Shown: piece after piece, positions 22,970 to 32,160 of the stretch
Layout: each line of letters begins with the position of its first letter
Numbering within the stretch: position 1 is the first letter of the stretch
From: Phycisphaerales bacterium
GTDB taxonomy: Bacteria > Planctomycetota > Phycisphaerae > Phycisphaerales > UBA1924
Length of the DNA stretch: 64,000 nucleotides
NCBI GenBank assembly: GCA_022072615.1
Contig: JAJVHS010000042.1
Coordinates: 19,658 to 83,657 of the forward strand
Direction of reading: 5' to 3'
Translations under genes and position numbers: made by a program
Notes under the pieces: generated by a model
Told to the model about the DNA's origin: nothing
Databases searched by the model: none
What the model saw: only the letters and a program-made list of their open reading frames with translations

Positions 22970-24973
22970 ATGGCCAGGAAGAAACGCCCGAGTCGTCGCG
23001 CTTCCCGCGGGACTGTTCCGACCGGTACTCGCGGCAGTCCGCGGCGCGCCGCAAGGCTGGTGGATCACCGCCACGCGCAGCCGGCGAAATCGGCGGCACG
23101 GATCCGCAACCTGCGCGTCTTCGCGTACGACCCGAGCCAGAGCCAGAGCCTGGCGATGTGGCGGACCAACGAGGCGGTCATCTCGCTGCCCGACGAAAAG
23201 CTTGAGCCGGGGCCCGTCGGCGAGTACCTCGAAGTCATCGACATCGATCCTGCGAGCGGGCTGGCCTACGCGCCGATCAACCTCACCGACGCGGACGTCG
23301 CTCGCCGGAACGGGTATGCGCCCAGCGAGATCGATTACCGCTTCCACCAGCAGATGGTGTACGCGGTCGCGATGAACACGATCGTGCACTTCGAGCAGTC
23401 GCTGGGCCGGGACGCGTTCTGGAAGCCGCGGTGGGTGGTCCGGGGCGGCAAGTGGAAACCGGTGTTCGTCCAGCGCCTGCGGATTTACCCGCACGCGCTG
23501 CGCGAGGCCAACGCGTACTACAGCCCCGACAAGGTCTCGCTGCTCTTTGGCTACTTCCAGACTCCGATCGACGACTACACGACCCACTTCCCGGGCGGGA
23601 CCGTTTTCACCTGCCTGTCGCACGACGTCATCGCTCATGAGACCACGCACGCGCTGCTGGACGGCCTGCACCCCAAGTTCTCCGACGAGAGCAACCAGGA
23701 CGTGGCCGCGTTCCACGAGGCGTTCTCCGACATCGTGGCCCTGTTCTCGCGGTTCAGCATGCGGGAGGTGGTGATCCAGGAGATCCGCCGGGCTCGCGGC
23801 AGCCTTGATGCCGAGAACCAGCTCGGCGCGCTGGCGGTGCAGATGGGGACCGCGCTGGGCCAGCGCGGCGCGCTGCGCGACGCCATCGGACGGATCAATC
23901 CGACCACGGGGCGCTGGGAGCGGCGGGACCCCGATCCGAGGGAGCTTGCGGAGACGACCGAACCGCACGCCCGGGGGGCGATCCTGGTCGCCGCGGTGTT
24001 CGACGCGTTCCTCTCCATCTATCGGTCGCGCGTCGCGGATCTTCTGCGCATCGCGACGGGCGGGACCGGGGTGCTGCCGCAGGGCGACCTGCACCCGGAC
24101 CTCGTCGGACGCCTCACGGACGAGGCCGTGAAATCGGCCCGCCATATTCTGCACATGTGCATCCGGGCCCTTGACTACTGCCCGCCGGTCGACATCACGT
24201 TCGGCGAGTACCTGCGGGCGCTGGTGACCGCCGACTACGACATGATGCCGGAGGATGAGCGCAATTACCGCGTGGCGGTGGTTGAGTCCTTCAGCCGCTA
24301 CGGCATCTACCCCGAGGCCTCGCGGTCGCTCCTGGCGGACGCGATCCGATGGGAGGAGCCCGTCTTCGGAGATCTCTTCTCCAAGCTCCTGGGCGGTGTG
24401 AACTTCAGGGACCTGGTTCACGGCACGCTCGGCCAGAGCCGGGCGGAACGAATCCGCGCCACCAGCAAGCTGTGCGCGGAGATCCACGGTCGTCTGTCGA
24501 GTTCCATGTGGGCCGAGCAGGTGCTGTGGCAGGCCGGGCTGCAGATCGGCCCGAAGGCCCCGGGGTCGGTGCGCGTGGGGTCGGGCAACGGTCAGCCGTC
24601 GTTCCAGGTGGACGGGCTGCGGCCGGCGCGGCGCCTGGGGCACCGCGGATCGGAGACCGTGGACATCGTGCTCGAGATCACGCAAACGCGAGACGGATAC
24701 CTGGACCCCGACGTGCAGCGCAAGGCGGACCAGCGTCGGCCCGGGCCGACCCGTCCGAAGGATCTGCCCCCGCCCGACTTCACGTTCCGCGGTGGGTGCA
24801 CGCTGTTCATCAACCCGGACGAGAGAAACATCCGGTTCTGCATCGCCAAGAACATCATGAGCGACCCGCGGCTTGAACGCACCCGCCAGCACTGGCTCAA
24901 GGCCGGGCCCATGGGGGCCGCCTTCTACGGCGCCCGGTCCGGCGAACCCTTCGCGGCGCTTCACTGCCACTGA
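22970..24973 (+). CDS. Gluzincin-type zinc metallopeptidase
   Basis: 667 residues. The zinc site is clear: HETTH (VIAHETTHALLDGL), then 22 residues later HEAFSDIVALF, in which the Glu is the third ligand and the Asp stabilises the site, as in thermolysin-like M4 peptidases. The N terminus is Arg/Lys-rich without a signal peptide (MARKKRPSRRASRG), so it is probably cytoplasmic, unusual for an M4-like enzyme. A Cys-containing C-terminal block, TFRGGCTLFINPDERNIRFCIAKNI, looks like a separate small domain. It is first in a co-directional trio, 28 bases before the MBL-fold gene. The substrate is unknown; proteolysis of an effector or of host proteins is possible. Confidence 0.82.
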   Translation: MARKKRPSRRASRGTVPTGTRGSPRRAARLVDHRHAQPAKSAARIRNLRVFAYDPSQSQSLAMWRTNEAVISLPDEKLEPGPVGEYLEVIDIDPASGLAYAPINLTDADVARRNGYAPSEIDYRFHQQMVYAVAMNTIVHFEQSLGRDAFWKPRWVVRGGKWKPVFVQRLRIYPHALREANAYYSPDKVSLLFGYFQTPIDDYTTHFPGGTVFTCLSHDVIAHETTHALLDGLHPKFSDESNQDVAAFHEAFSDIVALFSRFSMREVVIQEIRRARGSLDAENQLGALAVQMGTALGQRGALRDAIGRINPTTGRWERRDPDPRELAETTEPHARGAILVAAVFDAFLSIYRSRVADLLRIATGGTGVLPQGDLHPDLVGRLTDEAVKSARHILHMCIRALDYCPPVDITFGEYLRALVTADYDMMPEDERNYRVAVVESFSRYGIYPEASRSLLADAIRWEEPVFGDLFSKLLGGVNFRDLVHGTLGQSRAERIRATSKLCAEIHGRLSSSMWAEQVLWQAGLQIGPKAPGSVRVGSGNGQPSFQVDGLRPARRLGHRGSETVDIVLEITQTRDGYLDPDVQRKADQRRPGPTRPKDLPPPDFTFRGGCTLFINPDERNIRFCIAKNIMSDPRLERTRQHWLKAGPMGAAFYGARSGEPFAALHCH

Positions 24974-25001
24974 CCAACAACCCCGGCGACGAGTACCACG
25001 C

Positions 25002-26519
25002 ATGGCAAAGCGACCGACCACCTCGACCGACACGCCGGCAGCGCTCAAGGGCCCGCGGGCGACCGTCCGGATGTACCGGGCCGGGTTCGGCGACTGCTTC
25101 CTGGTGAGCATCGAATCACCGTCGCAGCGGCCGTTTCACATGCTGATCGACTGCGGGATATGGCAGTCGGACCGCGCCAACGTGGACCGGCTGGTGAAGG
25201 CCGTCGAGCACGTCAAGGAAGTGACGCGAGGGTTCCTCGACGTGCTGGTCGTCACGCACGAGCACAAGGACCACGTCTCGGGCTTCGGCAAGACGCAGGC
25301 CGCCGGCACGTTCGAGACCCTGGACATCGGCGAGGTGTGGCTGGCGTGGACGGAGAACATGTCCGACCGCCTGGCTCGCCGGCTTCGCCGGTCGTACATG
25401 GAGACTCACAAGAAGCTGACGCGGGCGCTGAAGGGGTTCCGGGCATCGGCGATGGGCATCGACGCCAAGCAGGAGCGCTCGCGGCTGTCACGGCTGGTCG
25501 ACCAGATCGAGGAACTGCTGGGGTGCTCGGCGCTCTCCGAGCGTGCCATGGGCGCGGCACCCGAAGGCGTGCGGTCGCTCGCGGGCATGGACTGGGTGAA
25601 GCAACTGGGCACCCGGACGCCGGCGGTGCCGATCCGCACGTGGAAGCCGGGGCAATCGATCCCGCTTCCGCTTGGCCGGGCGCTGGTGCTCGGGCCGCCG
25701 CGCAGGGAGGCGAGCCTTCGCAAGGAGGAAGCCAACGCCGCGGAGAAGCGCGAGGACGAGGTTTACACGCAGAAGCGGTTGGGCTTCTCCGGATGGGCGC
25801 TGGGCGCCGATTCGCTGCTGTCGGCGCTCGAGGCGCACTCGTCGCCGGATGCGTGGGACCGGGGGATGCCCTTCCGCAACAACGCGCAGGAGGGCGTCTT
25901 CCGCCTGGATCACGCGAGGAACCACCGGTTCTTCCGCGAACGCTACTTCGAGAGCCGGCAGGACTCGCTCGACGGCGGGCAGTGGCGGAGAATCGACGGC
26001 GACTGGCTGGGGTCGGCGGCGGAGATGGCGCTCCGAATGCAGGAGTACACGAACAACACGAGTCTTGTCCTCGCGCTGGAACTGGGGCCGTCGAAGAAGG
26101 TGCTGCTCTTCCCCGGCGACGCGCAGTTCGGCAACTGGGCGTCGTGGGACGACGTGAAGTTCGAGGACGACCCCGATCTCACGGCGGAGGACCTGCTGCG
26201 CCGGACCGTGCTGTACAAGGTCGGGCATCACGGGAGCCACAACGCGACACTGCGCAAGCGCGGGCTGGAGCGCATGACGTCGCACGAACTGACGGCGATG
26301 GTGCCGGTGGACGCGGAATTCGTGAAGGCCCAGAAATGGAACATGCCGTTTCCCCCGATGTTCGCCGATCTCGTGAAACGGACGTACGGCCGCGTGCTCC
26401 GATCGGACCACGGCCGGGGCGAGAGGCCCGCGAGCGTTTCCGAGGCAGAATGGGCCGCGTTCATCGGGAACACGTCGGTCGAAGACGATCGCTACGTCGA
26501 GTGCCGGATCGACCTCTAG
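25002..26519 (+). CDS. Metallo-beta-lactamase-fold hydrolase, ComEC/Rec2-like
   Basis: 505 residues from MAKRPTTSTD. An N-terminal strand RMYRAGFGDCFLVSI and MLIDCGIW precede the metal-binding motif THEHKDH (residues 85-91); later ligands are probably LFPGDAQFGNW and YKVGHHGSHNAT. This arrangement resembles the C-terminal MBL domain of ComEC/Rec2, which is a nuclease or phosphodiesterase. A central region of about 200 residues, with many Arg and Glu, is inserted between the motifs. There is no signal peptide. It follows the peptidase by 28 bases and precedes the HerA-like gene by 66, so all three are probably co-transcribed. Whether it cleaves nucleic acid is inference. Confidence 0.82.
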   Translation: MAKRPTTSTDTPAALKGPRATVRMYRAGFGDCFLVSIESPSQRPFHMLIDCGIWQSDRANVDRLVKAVEHVKEVTRGFLDVLVVTHEHKDHVSGFGKTQAAGTFETLDIGEVWLAWTENMSDRLARRLRRSYMETHKKLTRALKGFRASAMGIDAKQERSRLSRLVDQIEELLGCSALSERAMGAAPEGVRSLAGMDWVKQLGTRTPAVPIRTWKPGQSIPLPLGRALVLGPPRREASLRKEEANAAEKREDEVYTQKRLGFSGWALGADSLLSALEAHSSPDAWDRGMPFRNNAQEGVFRLDHARNHRFFRERYFESRQDSLDGGQWRRIDGDWLGSAAEMALRMQEYTNNTSLVLALELGPSKKVLLFPGDAQFGNWASWDDVKFEDDPDLTAEDLLRRTVLYKVGHHGSHNATLRKRGLERMTSHELTAMVPVDAEFVKAQKWNMPFPPMFADLVKRTYGRVLRSDHGRGERPASVSEAEWAAFIGNTSVEDDRYVECRIDL

Positions 26520-26585
26520 ACATGCTCATGACCGGGGCAAGGGGTTCTACGATCGGGCTGGACCACCGACAGGGATCGCCGCGCG

Positions 26586-29048
26586 ATGGCAACACCGGCT
26601 CACGCTGATTTCGAGAAACTCGGGTCGTTCTACCTGGGCCGCCGTTACGACCTCGAGCGCCGCCAGCGGACGGGCGACCCGGTGCTGTACGACTCGCGCG
26701 ACCTGGTCACGCACGCCGTCTGCGTCGGGATGACCGGCAGCGGCAAGACAGGGCTGTGCGTCGGCCTGCTCGAGGAAGCGGCCATCGACGGCATCCCCGC
26801 GATCATCATCGACCCCAAGGGCGATCTGGGGAACATGCTGCTCACGTTCGAGCAGCTGCGGCCCGAGGATTTCCGCCCGTGGATCAACACCGACGACGCG
26901 CGCCGGGCCGGCGTGACCGCGGACGAGTTCGCGGCGGCGCAGTCGGCGAGCTGGCGCGCCGGGCTCGCCGAATGGGGGCAGGACGCGTCGCGGATCGGCC
27001 GGCTGCGGTCGTCGGCGGAGTGGTCGATCTACACCCCCGGGTCGAGCGCGGGCGAGGCGGTGAGCGTGCTGCGCTCGTTCGATGCGCCGCCCGCGGCGCT
27101 CCTGGACGACGCCGAGCTGCTCCAGGAGCGGGTCTCGACGACGGTCACGGGGCTGCTGGGGCTGGTCGGGATCACCGCCGACCCGGTGCAGAGCCGCGAG
27201 CACATCCTGATCTCGACGATCCTCGCGCACGCGTGGTCGCGGGGTGAATCGCCGGATCTCTCGACGCTCATCCGCCGCGTGCAGCAGCCGCCGGTGCCCC
27301 GCATCGGCGTGATGGACGTGGACACGTTCTTCCCGGCCGAGCAGCGGTTCGGGCTGGCGCTGCAGATCAACAACCTGATCGCGGCGCCGGGATTCTCACG
27401 ATGGATGGACGGCACCCCGCTGGATCCCGCGAAGCTCCTGTACACGCAGGACGGTCGGCCCCGGCACGCCATCTTCTCGATTTCTCACCTCTCGGACAGC
27501 GAGCGGATGTTCTTCGTTTCGCTCCTGCTCAACCAGGTGCTCGGCTGGGTGCGGGCGCAGCCGGGAACCACCAGCCTGCGGGCGCTGGTGTACATGGACG
27601 AGATCGCGGGCTATTTCCCGCCGGTCGCGCAGCCGCCGAGCAAGCGCCCGCTGCTGACGCTGATGAAGCAGGCCCGCGCGCAGGGCGTCGGCGTGGTGCT
27701 CGCGACGCAGAACCCGGTGGACCTCGACTACAAGGGGCTTTCGAACGCGGGGACCTGGTTCATCGGCCGGTTGCAGACCGACCGGGACAAGCAGCGGGTG
27801 CTCGACGGGCTGGAGGGGGCGTCGCCCGCGGGGATGGATCGGGCGGCGATGGACCGCGTGCTCTCGTCCCTGACGTCTCGGGTCTTCCTGATGCACAACG
27901 TCCACGACGCCGAGCCGACCGTGTTCCAGGCCCGTTGGACGCTGTCGTATCTTCGCGGTCCGATGACGCGCGACGAGATCCGGGCCGTCTCGGCGGCGCA
28001 GCGCAAGGCTGCGACCACGCCGGACACCAGGCCCGACGCCGCATCGCCAACCCGACCCAAGAAGCCTTTCGCTGAAGCGGACACGTCACCCATCGGCCCG
28101 AGGCCCCTGATCGCGGAGGCCGTGCCCGAGTTCTTCGTCGCGGAATCCGACGGCGCGGGCGCGGTGTACACGCCGGTGATCGCGGGCTTTGCCCGGGTGC
28201 ATTACACGGACGCGAAGGCAAAGATCGATGTCGATGAGGCGGTGTCCGTCGCCGCGCCGCTCTCGACCGGGCCGATCGCCCTCGACTGGACCCGGGCCGT
28301 CGCGTGCGGGTTCTCGATGGACGAGTTGTCGAAGCAGCCCGCGGCCGATGCGAAGTTCCACCAACTGCCGGCGGAGGCGTCGAAGGCGCGTTCGTATGAG
28401 ACGTGGGGCAAGTCGCTGGCGACGTACCTGCAGCGAACTCGACCTTTGACACTGATGCGGTGCTCGGCGCTGGGGGTGGTCTCGCGTCGGGGCGAGAGCG
28501 AGGCGGAGTTCCAGGCGCGGGTGCGCCAGGCCGCGCGCGAGGAACGGGACAGGCGCGTCGAGCAGATCCGAGCCAAGTTCGGAGCCCGGGTCAGGATGCT
28601 CCAGGAACGCGTCCGCAAGGCCGAGCAGGTGGTCGATGTGCAGAAGGAGCAGGCGGCGACGGCGAGCGTCTCGGGAGTGCTCTCCATCGGATCGGCGCTG
28701 CTCGGCGCGTTCCTTGGACGCAAGCCGGTGAGCAGTTCAACGGTCGGCCGGGCGGCGACGGCGGCGCGGGGGGCGGGTCGAGCGATGAAGGAGAAATCGG
28801 ACGTCGGCCGGGCGATGGAGGATCTGGCGACGGCGCGGGAGGAACTGAACCGGGTCGAGGAGGAGCTTTCGCAGCAGGTGCAGTCGATCGCCGGTGAGGT
28901 TGAAGCGCAGATGCTCGACGTTGATCGCGTTGAGATCAAGCCCAAGAGAGGGTCCGTGGCGGTGCAGGCGGTGGTGCTGGTGTGGGTGCCGGGCCCGGCG
29001 GAGGTATCATCGTCTGAAGGTGCTGCGCCGAGCGGCGGCCCGGGATGA
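26586..29048 (+). CDS. HerA-like DNA-translocase ATPase with coiled-coil tail
   Basis: 820 residues. Walker A GMTGSGKTG lies at 48-56, followed by IPAIIIDPKGDLGNMLLTF and, much later, the Walker B strand ALVYMDEIAGYFPP and a sensor-like VVLATQNPVDLDYKGLSNAG. This is the HerA/DUF87 group of FtsK-like ring ATPases that pump DNA or remodel protein complexes. The C-terminal third is a charged coiled coil (FQARVRQAAREERDRRVEQIRAKFGARVRMLQERV) enclosing a hydrophobic patch (VSGVLSIGSALLGAFLG) that might touch a membrane. No NurA, SIR2 or DUF4297 partner is adjacent. It ends the trio with the peptidase and MBL protein. Role unknown. Confidence 0.82.
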   Translation: MATPAHADFEKLGSFYLGRRYDLERRQRTGDPVLYDSRDLVTHAVCVGMTGSGKTGLCVGLLEEAAIDGIPAIIIDPKGDLGNMLLTFEQLRPEDFRPWINTDDARRAGVTADEFAAAQSASWRAGLAEWGQDASRIGRLRSSAEWSIYTPGSSAGEAVSVLRSFDAPPAALLDDAELLQERVSTTVTGLLGLVGITADPVQSREHILISTILAHAWSRGESPDLSTLIRRVQQPPVPRIGVMDVDTFFPAEQRFGLALQINNLIAAPGFSRWMDGTPLDPAKLLYTQDGRPRHAIFSISHLSDSERMFFVSLLLNQVLGWVRAQPGTTSLRALVYMDEIAGYFPPVAQPPSKRPLLTLMKQARAQGVGVVLATQNPVDLDYKGLSNAGTWFIGRLQTDRDKQRVLDGLEGASPAGMDRAAMDRVLSSLTSRVFLMHNVHDAEPTVFQARWTLSYLRGPMTRDEIRAVSAAQRKAATTPDTRPDAASPTRPKKPFAEADTSPIGPRPLIAEAVPEFFVAESDGAGAVYTPVIAGFARVHYTDAKAKIDVDEAVSVAAPLSTGPIALDWTRAVACGFSMDELSKQPAADAKFHQLPAEASKARSYETWGKSLATYLQRTRPLTLMRCSALGVVSRRGESEAEFQARVRQAAREERDRRVEQIRAKFGARVRMLQERVRKAEQVVDVQKEQAATASVSGVLSIGSALLGAFLGRKPVSSSTVGRAATAARGAGRAMKEKSDVGRAMEDLATAREELNRVEEELSQQVQSIAGEVEAQMLDVDRVEIKPKRGSVAVQAVVLVWVPGPAEVSSSEGAAPSGGPG

Positions 29049-29112
29049 TTGATGTGGCGGCGCCGAATCGACCGAATGGATGGCATCCAGTGACACAAAC
29101 CAGGAGCGACTC

Positions 29113-29916
29113 ATGGCAGCTGGATTGAACCGTCGGCAGGCGATCATTCATGCGATGGCGGTAGGCGGCGGGCTGATCGCCGCGTCCGGGGTGGGGCGTG
29201 CTCGGGGCGGGATGCGGGCCTGGCACGAGGCCGGGCTGAGGATCGCCGCGGCGGGTGAGTTCACGCTGCCGCCGCTCCCCTACGGCTACAAGGACCTGGA
29301 GCCGTCGATCGATGCCGAGACGATGGAGATTCACTATTCGCGCCACCACAAGGCGTACGTGGACAATGCCAACAAGGCGCTGGCGGGAACCCCGTTCACG
29401 GACTGGACGTCCGACCGGATCGTCGCGTCGCTGGACGAGGTGCCCGAGGACAAGCGGACGGCGGTGCGAAACAACCTCGGCGGGCACGTCAACCACTCGA
29501 TGTTCTGGCTGATGATGGCGCCGACCGGCAAGGGAGGCGGCGGCGAGCCCACCGGCGCGCTCGCGGACGCCATCGCCCGGGACTTCGGTTCGTTCGCCGC
29601 GTTCAAGGAGAAGTTCGCCGAGGCCGCGGCCAAGCGCTTCGGATCGGGCTGGGCGTGGCTGGTGTCGCACGATGGCAAGCTCTCGATCGCGTCGACCGCC
29701 AACCAGGACTGCCCGCTGATGACGGCGAAGTATGCGGGCGATGGCGCGACGGGCACGCCGGTGCTCGGCCTGGACGTGTGGGAGCACGCGTACTACCTGA
29801 AGTACCGCAACAAGCGGGCGGACTACGTGACGGCGTGGTGGAACTTGGTCAATTGGACGAAGGTGGCGCAGCTTCACACGGCGACGCTCGGCGACGGCGC
29901 GGAAATCACGAAGTAA
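29113..29916 (+). CDS. Iron/manganese superoxide dismutase with Tat signal
   Basis: 267 residues from ATG 29113, which has AGGAG seven bases upstream; an in-frame ATG at 29080 is less likely. A twin-arginine signal ([21 protein letters not shown]) indicates export in the folded state. The enzyme domain begins [36 protein letters not shown] and carries the metal ligands in [21 protein letters not shown], and [12 protein letters not shown]. It converts superoxide to oxygen and peroxide outside the cytoplasm. Fe and Mn types cannot be separated with confidence from these motifs. It is followed by a non-coding gap with a nested hairpin. Confidence 0.92.
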   Translation: MAAGLNRRQAIIHAMAVGGGLIAASGVGRARGGMRAWHEAGLRIAAAGEFTLPPLPYGYKDLEPSIDAETMEIHYSRHHKAYVDNANKALAGTPFTDWTSDRIVASLDEVPEDKRTAVRNNLGGHVNHSMFWLMMAPTGKGGGGEPTGALADAIARDFGSFAAFKEKFAEAAAKRFGSGWAWLVSHDGKLSIASTANQDCPLMTAKYAGDGATGTPVLGLDVWEHAYYLKYRNKRADYVTAWWNLVNWTKVAQLHTATLGDGAEITK

Positions 29917-30377
29917 CCGCGACCAGACGGGACGCGGCGGGAAACCTGAGCCGGGCACGCGCACGCCACGCTCGCGCGGCGAGCCTGGTTCTTTCGCGTG
30001 CGCGTCGGACCCTCATGGGCGGCTCCGGGCGGACGCCACCTGCTCGCGGCGCGCGCTCGTCTCTCGCATCCAGCCCGACCGGCGTGTGCGACGCCGCCGC
30101 CCGGAGGGTCCTCCCGAATCTGACCGTACCGGGCGACCTCGCCCCGGACGGGCATTGACCCTTCCAGAGACCTGATCTTCCGGCGGGTCCGCGCCGGGAG
30201 GGCCGCGAACACGGGTTTTCTAGGACTCAACGCAACCCGGTTCAACGGATCTCCGTATCTGCTTTCTCAAGAGCCGGGCCCGCATTCGCGGAACCCAGTC
30301 GCGTCGGCATGGGGTCCCCCGGCCATTCCGTCCGCATCACGGGGTGGCGGATCAAGTCGCAGGAGAGAGTGATCATC
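29917..30377. other. 461-bp gap between sod and the PEP-CTERM gene
   Basis: No convincing gene. It contains the nested hairpin at 29957-30005, a GC-rich middle, and a short less GC-rich stretch around 30215-30270 with CGGGTT and AACCCG arms. The promoter of the PEP-CTERM gene is presumably in the last 150 bases, but I cannot pick boxes with confidence. Confidence 0.45.
29957..30005 (+). other. Nested stem-loop downstream of sod
   Basis: Outer arms ACGCGCACGC and GCGTGCGCGT pair perfectly over 10 bp. Inside lies a second hairpin, GCTCGC-GCG-GCGAGC. No T-run follows. It could end or protect the sod transcript; this is inferred from structure alone. Confidence 0.4.
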
Positions 30378-30980
30378 ATGAATCAGAAGCACTTCGCGTC
30401 AGCGCTGTTCGTCCTGGTTGCAGTGGCCGGCGCGGCGGCGGCCGAGTTCACCGTCAACGGCGGGTTCGAAGCCGGCGATCTTTCCGGCTGGACGTCGTTC
30501 CCCACGACCAACTCGACCTTCAAGCTCACCAACGACGCGAACAGCGGCAGCTTCGCGGCGGAAGTGTTCAACAACGACGTCGCCGCCGCGGCCGTCGTCA
30601 AGCAGGCCAACATCGGCAAGGGGATCATCAATGCCGGCGATGAGATCACGATCTCGTTCGCCGTCAAGGGCAGCACGGCCAACGGCGGCGTCGCCTTCGC
30701 GGAGTTCTTCTCCGAGATCGACGGCGGCGGCGTGTCCAAGTCGGAGATTCTCGGCGGCGGGCCGCTCCCCCTGACCGGTTCGTACCAGACCTTCACCTTC
30801 CTGACGACGGCCGGCCCTGATGTCTCCGGCGGCGTCACGCTGCAGTTCGCCGCCGTCACCGGCGCCGACGTCGGCAGCGTCACGGTGCTGTTCATCGACG
30901 ACGCATCGGTGGTTCCGGGCCCCGGCGCGCTGGCGCTGCTCGGCCTGGGCGGCCTTGCCTCGCTCCGTCGCCGCCGCTGA
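30378..30980 (+). CDS. PEP-CTERM-type exported surface protein
   Basis: 200 residues from ATG 30378, with AGGAGAGA upstream. A Sec signal peptide (SALFVLVAVAGAAAAEF) is followed by a beta-rich, Gly/Ala/Ser/Thr-rich domain beginning FTVNGGFEAGDLSGWTSF, the start typical of carbohydrate-binding-like or choice-of-anchor domains in such proteins. The C terminus VPGPGALALLGLGGLASLRRRR is the short sorting tail (Pro motif, hydrophobic helix, Arg cluster) recognised by exosortases. The protein is therefore probably cut and attached or released at the surface. No exosortase gene is in the window. A strong terminator follows about 50 bases after the stop. Confidence 0.88.
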   Translation: MNQKHFASALFVLVAVAGAAAAEFTVNGGFEAGDLSGWTSFPTTNSTFKLTNDANSGSFAAEVFNNDVAAAAVVKQANIGKGIINAGDEITISFAVKGSTANGGVAFAEFFSEIDGGGVSKSEILGGGPLPLTGSYQTFTFLTTAGPDVSGGVTLQFAAVTGADVGSVTVLFIDDASVVPGPGALALLGLGGLASLRRRR

Positions 30981-31031
30981 TCGTGGTGCGGATGTACCGG
31001 TTGCGTGAAGATCGAGCTTGAGTGACCCACC

Positions 31032-31056
31032 AGGGCCGCGTGTGCGGCCCTTTTTT
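31032..31056 (+). terminator. Rho-independent terminator
   Basis: AGGGCCGC-GTGT-GCGGCCCT: an 8-bp GC-rich stem with a four-base loop, running into TTTTTT. It lies about 50 bases after the PEP-CTERM gene and is the clearest intrinsic terminator I found in the window. Confidence 0.93.
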
Positions 31057-31155
31057 CGTTGGCGAGCGGATCGCCGCCCGCTCGCAGATTCCGCGGAGTT
31101 CTTGCGCCAGCCCGCCGCGGGTTGCGGCTGTCTCGGATCGTTCCGGCCCACGCCA

Positions 31156-31977
31156 CTAGCGAACGGCGACGATGTACGCCAGGTGAACCGGGCAGACCTC
31201 GGGGTTGGTCGCCTTGCGGTAGATGCCGTTGCCGCCGCCGTTGTCGTCATCGCCCTCCCAGTAGACGATCGACTTCCGGAACCCCGTTTCCGCGAGGAGC
31301 TCGCGGATCTCGGGGATCTGCCACTGGCGCCACTTGTAGATGAAGGCGTCACGCATCTTCGTGCCGTCGGGGAACTCGAAGTGGATGCGGCAGTCAAAGT
31401 CGAACGTCACGGGCCCGAACCAGCGCTGCTCCCACAGGTACGTGAAGCCCCGGCAGCGCTTGCGATCGGTCTGGGCTCGCATGGCCTGCCAGCCGCCGTA
31501 ATGGTCGAGGAAGAAGACGCCTTTGCTGTTCATCGACCCGTGCACAACCTCGAAGTAGCGGCGCAGGTCGTCGCGGGTCTTGAAGATCCAGTAGCTGAAG
31601 TTCATCGCCAGGACGGCGTCGACGCGGGAAGTCTCCGGCCCGGGGTTCAGCACGTTGCGTTCCAGCAGCGTGACGCGGGAGCGCTGATCCGGCGTGAGCG
31701 GCGCAACGTGCCGTTTCCTGCCCCAGTCGAGGGTTTTCCGGTCAAGGTCTAGGCCCCAGGCGGTGTTCGCCGGGTTGCGCCGGACCCACGTCGCGCTGGT
31801 GTACCCGGTCCCGCAGAAATCCTCGCGGATGGCCTGGGGCGCGCGACCCCGCTCCTGCCGGTACACGCGGGTGACGAAGTCGAGGTCCGCGTCCGGGTTC
31901 TGCACGGCGGCCTCGTAGAGCTCGTGCTTGTCCGCGGTCCGGGCGGTGTAGCGGAGACGTGTGCGGGCCTTCGGCAT
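31156..31977 (-). CDS. Class I SAM-dependent methyltransferase
   Basis: 273 residues from MPKARTRLRYTAR; the 23 extra residues in the track lack support. The SAM site is shifted from the usual DxGxGxG: EDFCGTGYTSATWVRRNP, followed by WGLDLDRKTLDWG, VTLLERNVL and VDAVLAMNFSYWIFKTRDDLRRYFEVVHGSMNSKGVFFLDHYGG. The C-terminal part is conserved-looking and aromatic-rich (GFTYLWEQRWFGPVTFDFDCRIHFEF), suggesting a dedicated substrate domain. The target is unknown. The gene converges with the PEP-CTERM gene and is divergent from ugd. Confidence 0.8.
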   Translation of the reverse strand: MPKARTRLRYTARTADKHELYEAAVQNPDADLDFVTRVYRQERGRAPQAIREDFCGTGYTSATWVRRNPANTAWGLDLDRKTLDWGRKRHVAPLTPDQRSRVTLLERNVLNPGPETSRVDAVLAMNFSYWIFKTRDDLRRYFEVVHGSMNSKGVFFLDHYGGWQAMRAQTDRKRCRGFTYLWEQRWFGPVTFDFDCRIHFEFPDGTKMRDAFIYKWRQWQIPEIRELLAETGFRKSIVYWEGDDDNGGGNGIYRKATNPEVCPVHLAYIVAVR

Positions 31978-32160
31978 AGGGCTCGGAGAATAGGCCGGGC
32001 CAGTTCCGCGACCGGACAACCGAGCGTCGCGAGGGACGGGAACCAAGGCCCAGTCGCCGATGGCCGATGGAAGAGAAGAGCCTGCGGGCGGCGCGGAGGT
32101 CTATCCTCTCGTCCCCGCCGGGCTCGAAGGCGACCGGGCGGTTCGGAAAGGACGGGACAC

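Noticed and set aside
22700-25111. 803-residue minus-strand ORF
   Set aside because: Antisense shadow of the zinc peptidase gene, which has clear HETTH and HEAFSD motifs on the plus strand.
29874-30245. 123-residue minus-strand ORF in the sod-PEP-CTERM gap
   Set aside because: It overlaps the end of sod, lacks a ribosome-binding site and reads as Arg/Ala/Pro-rich shadow sequence.
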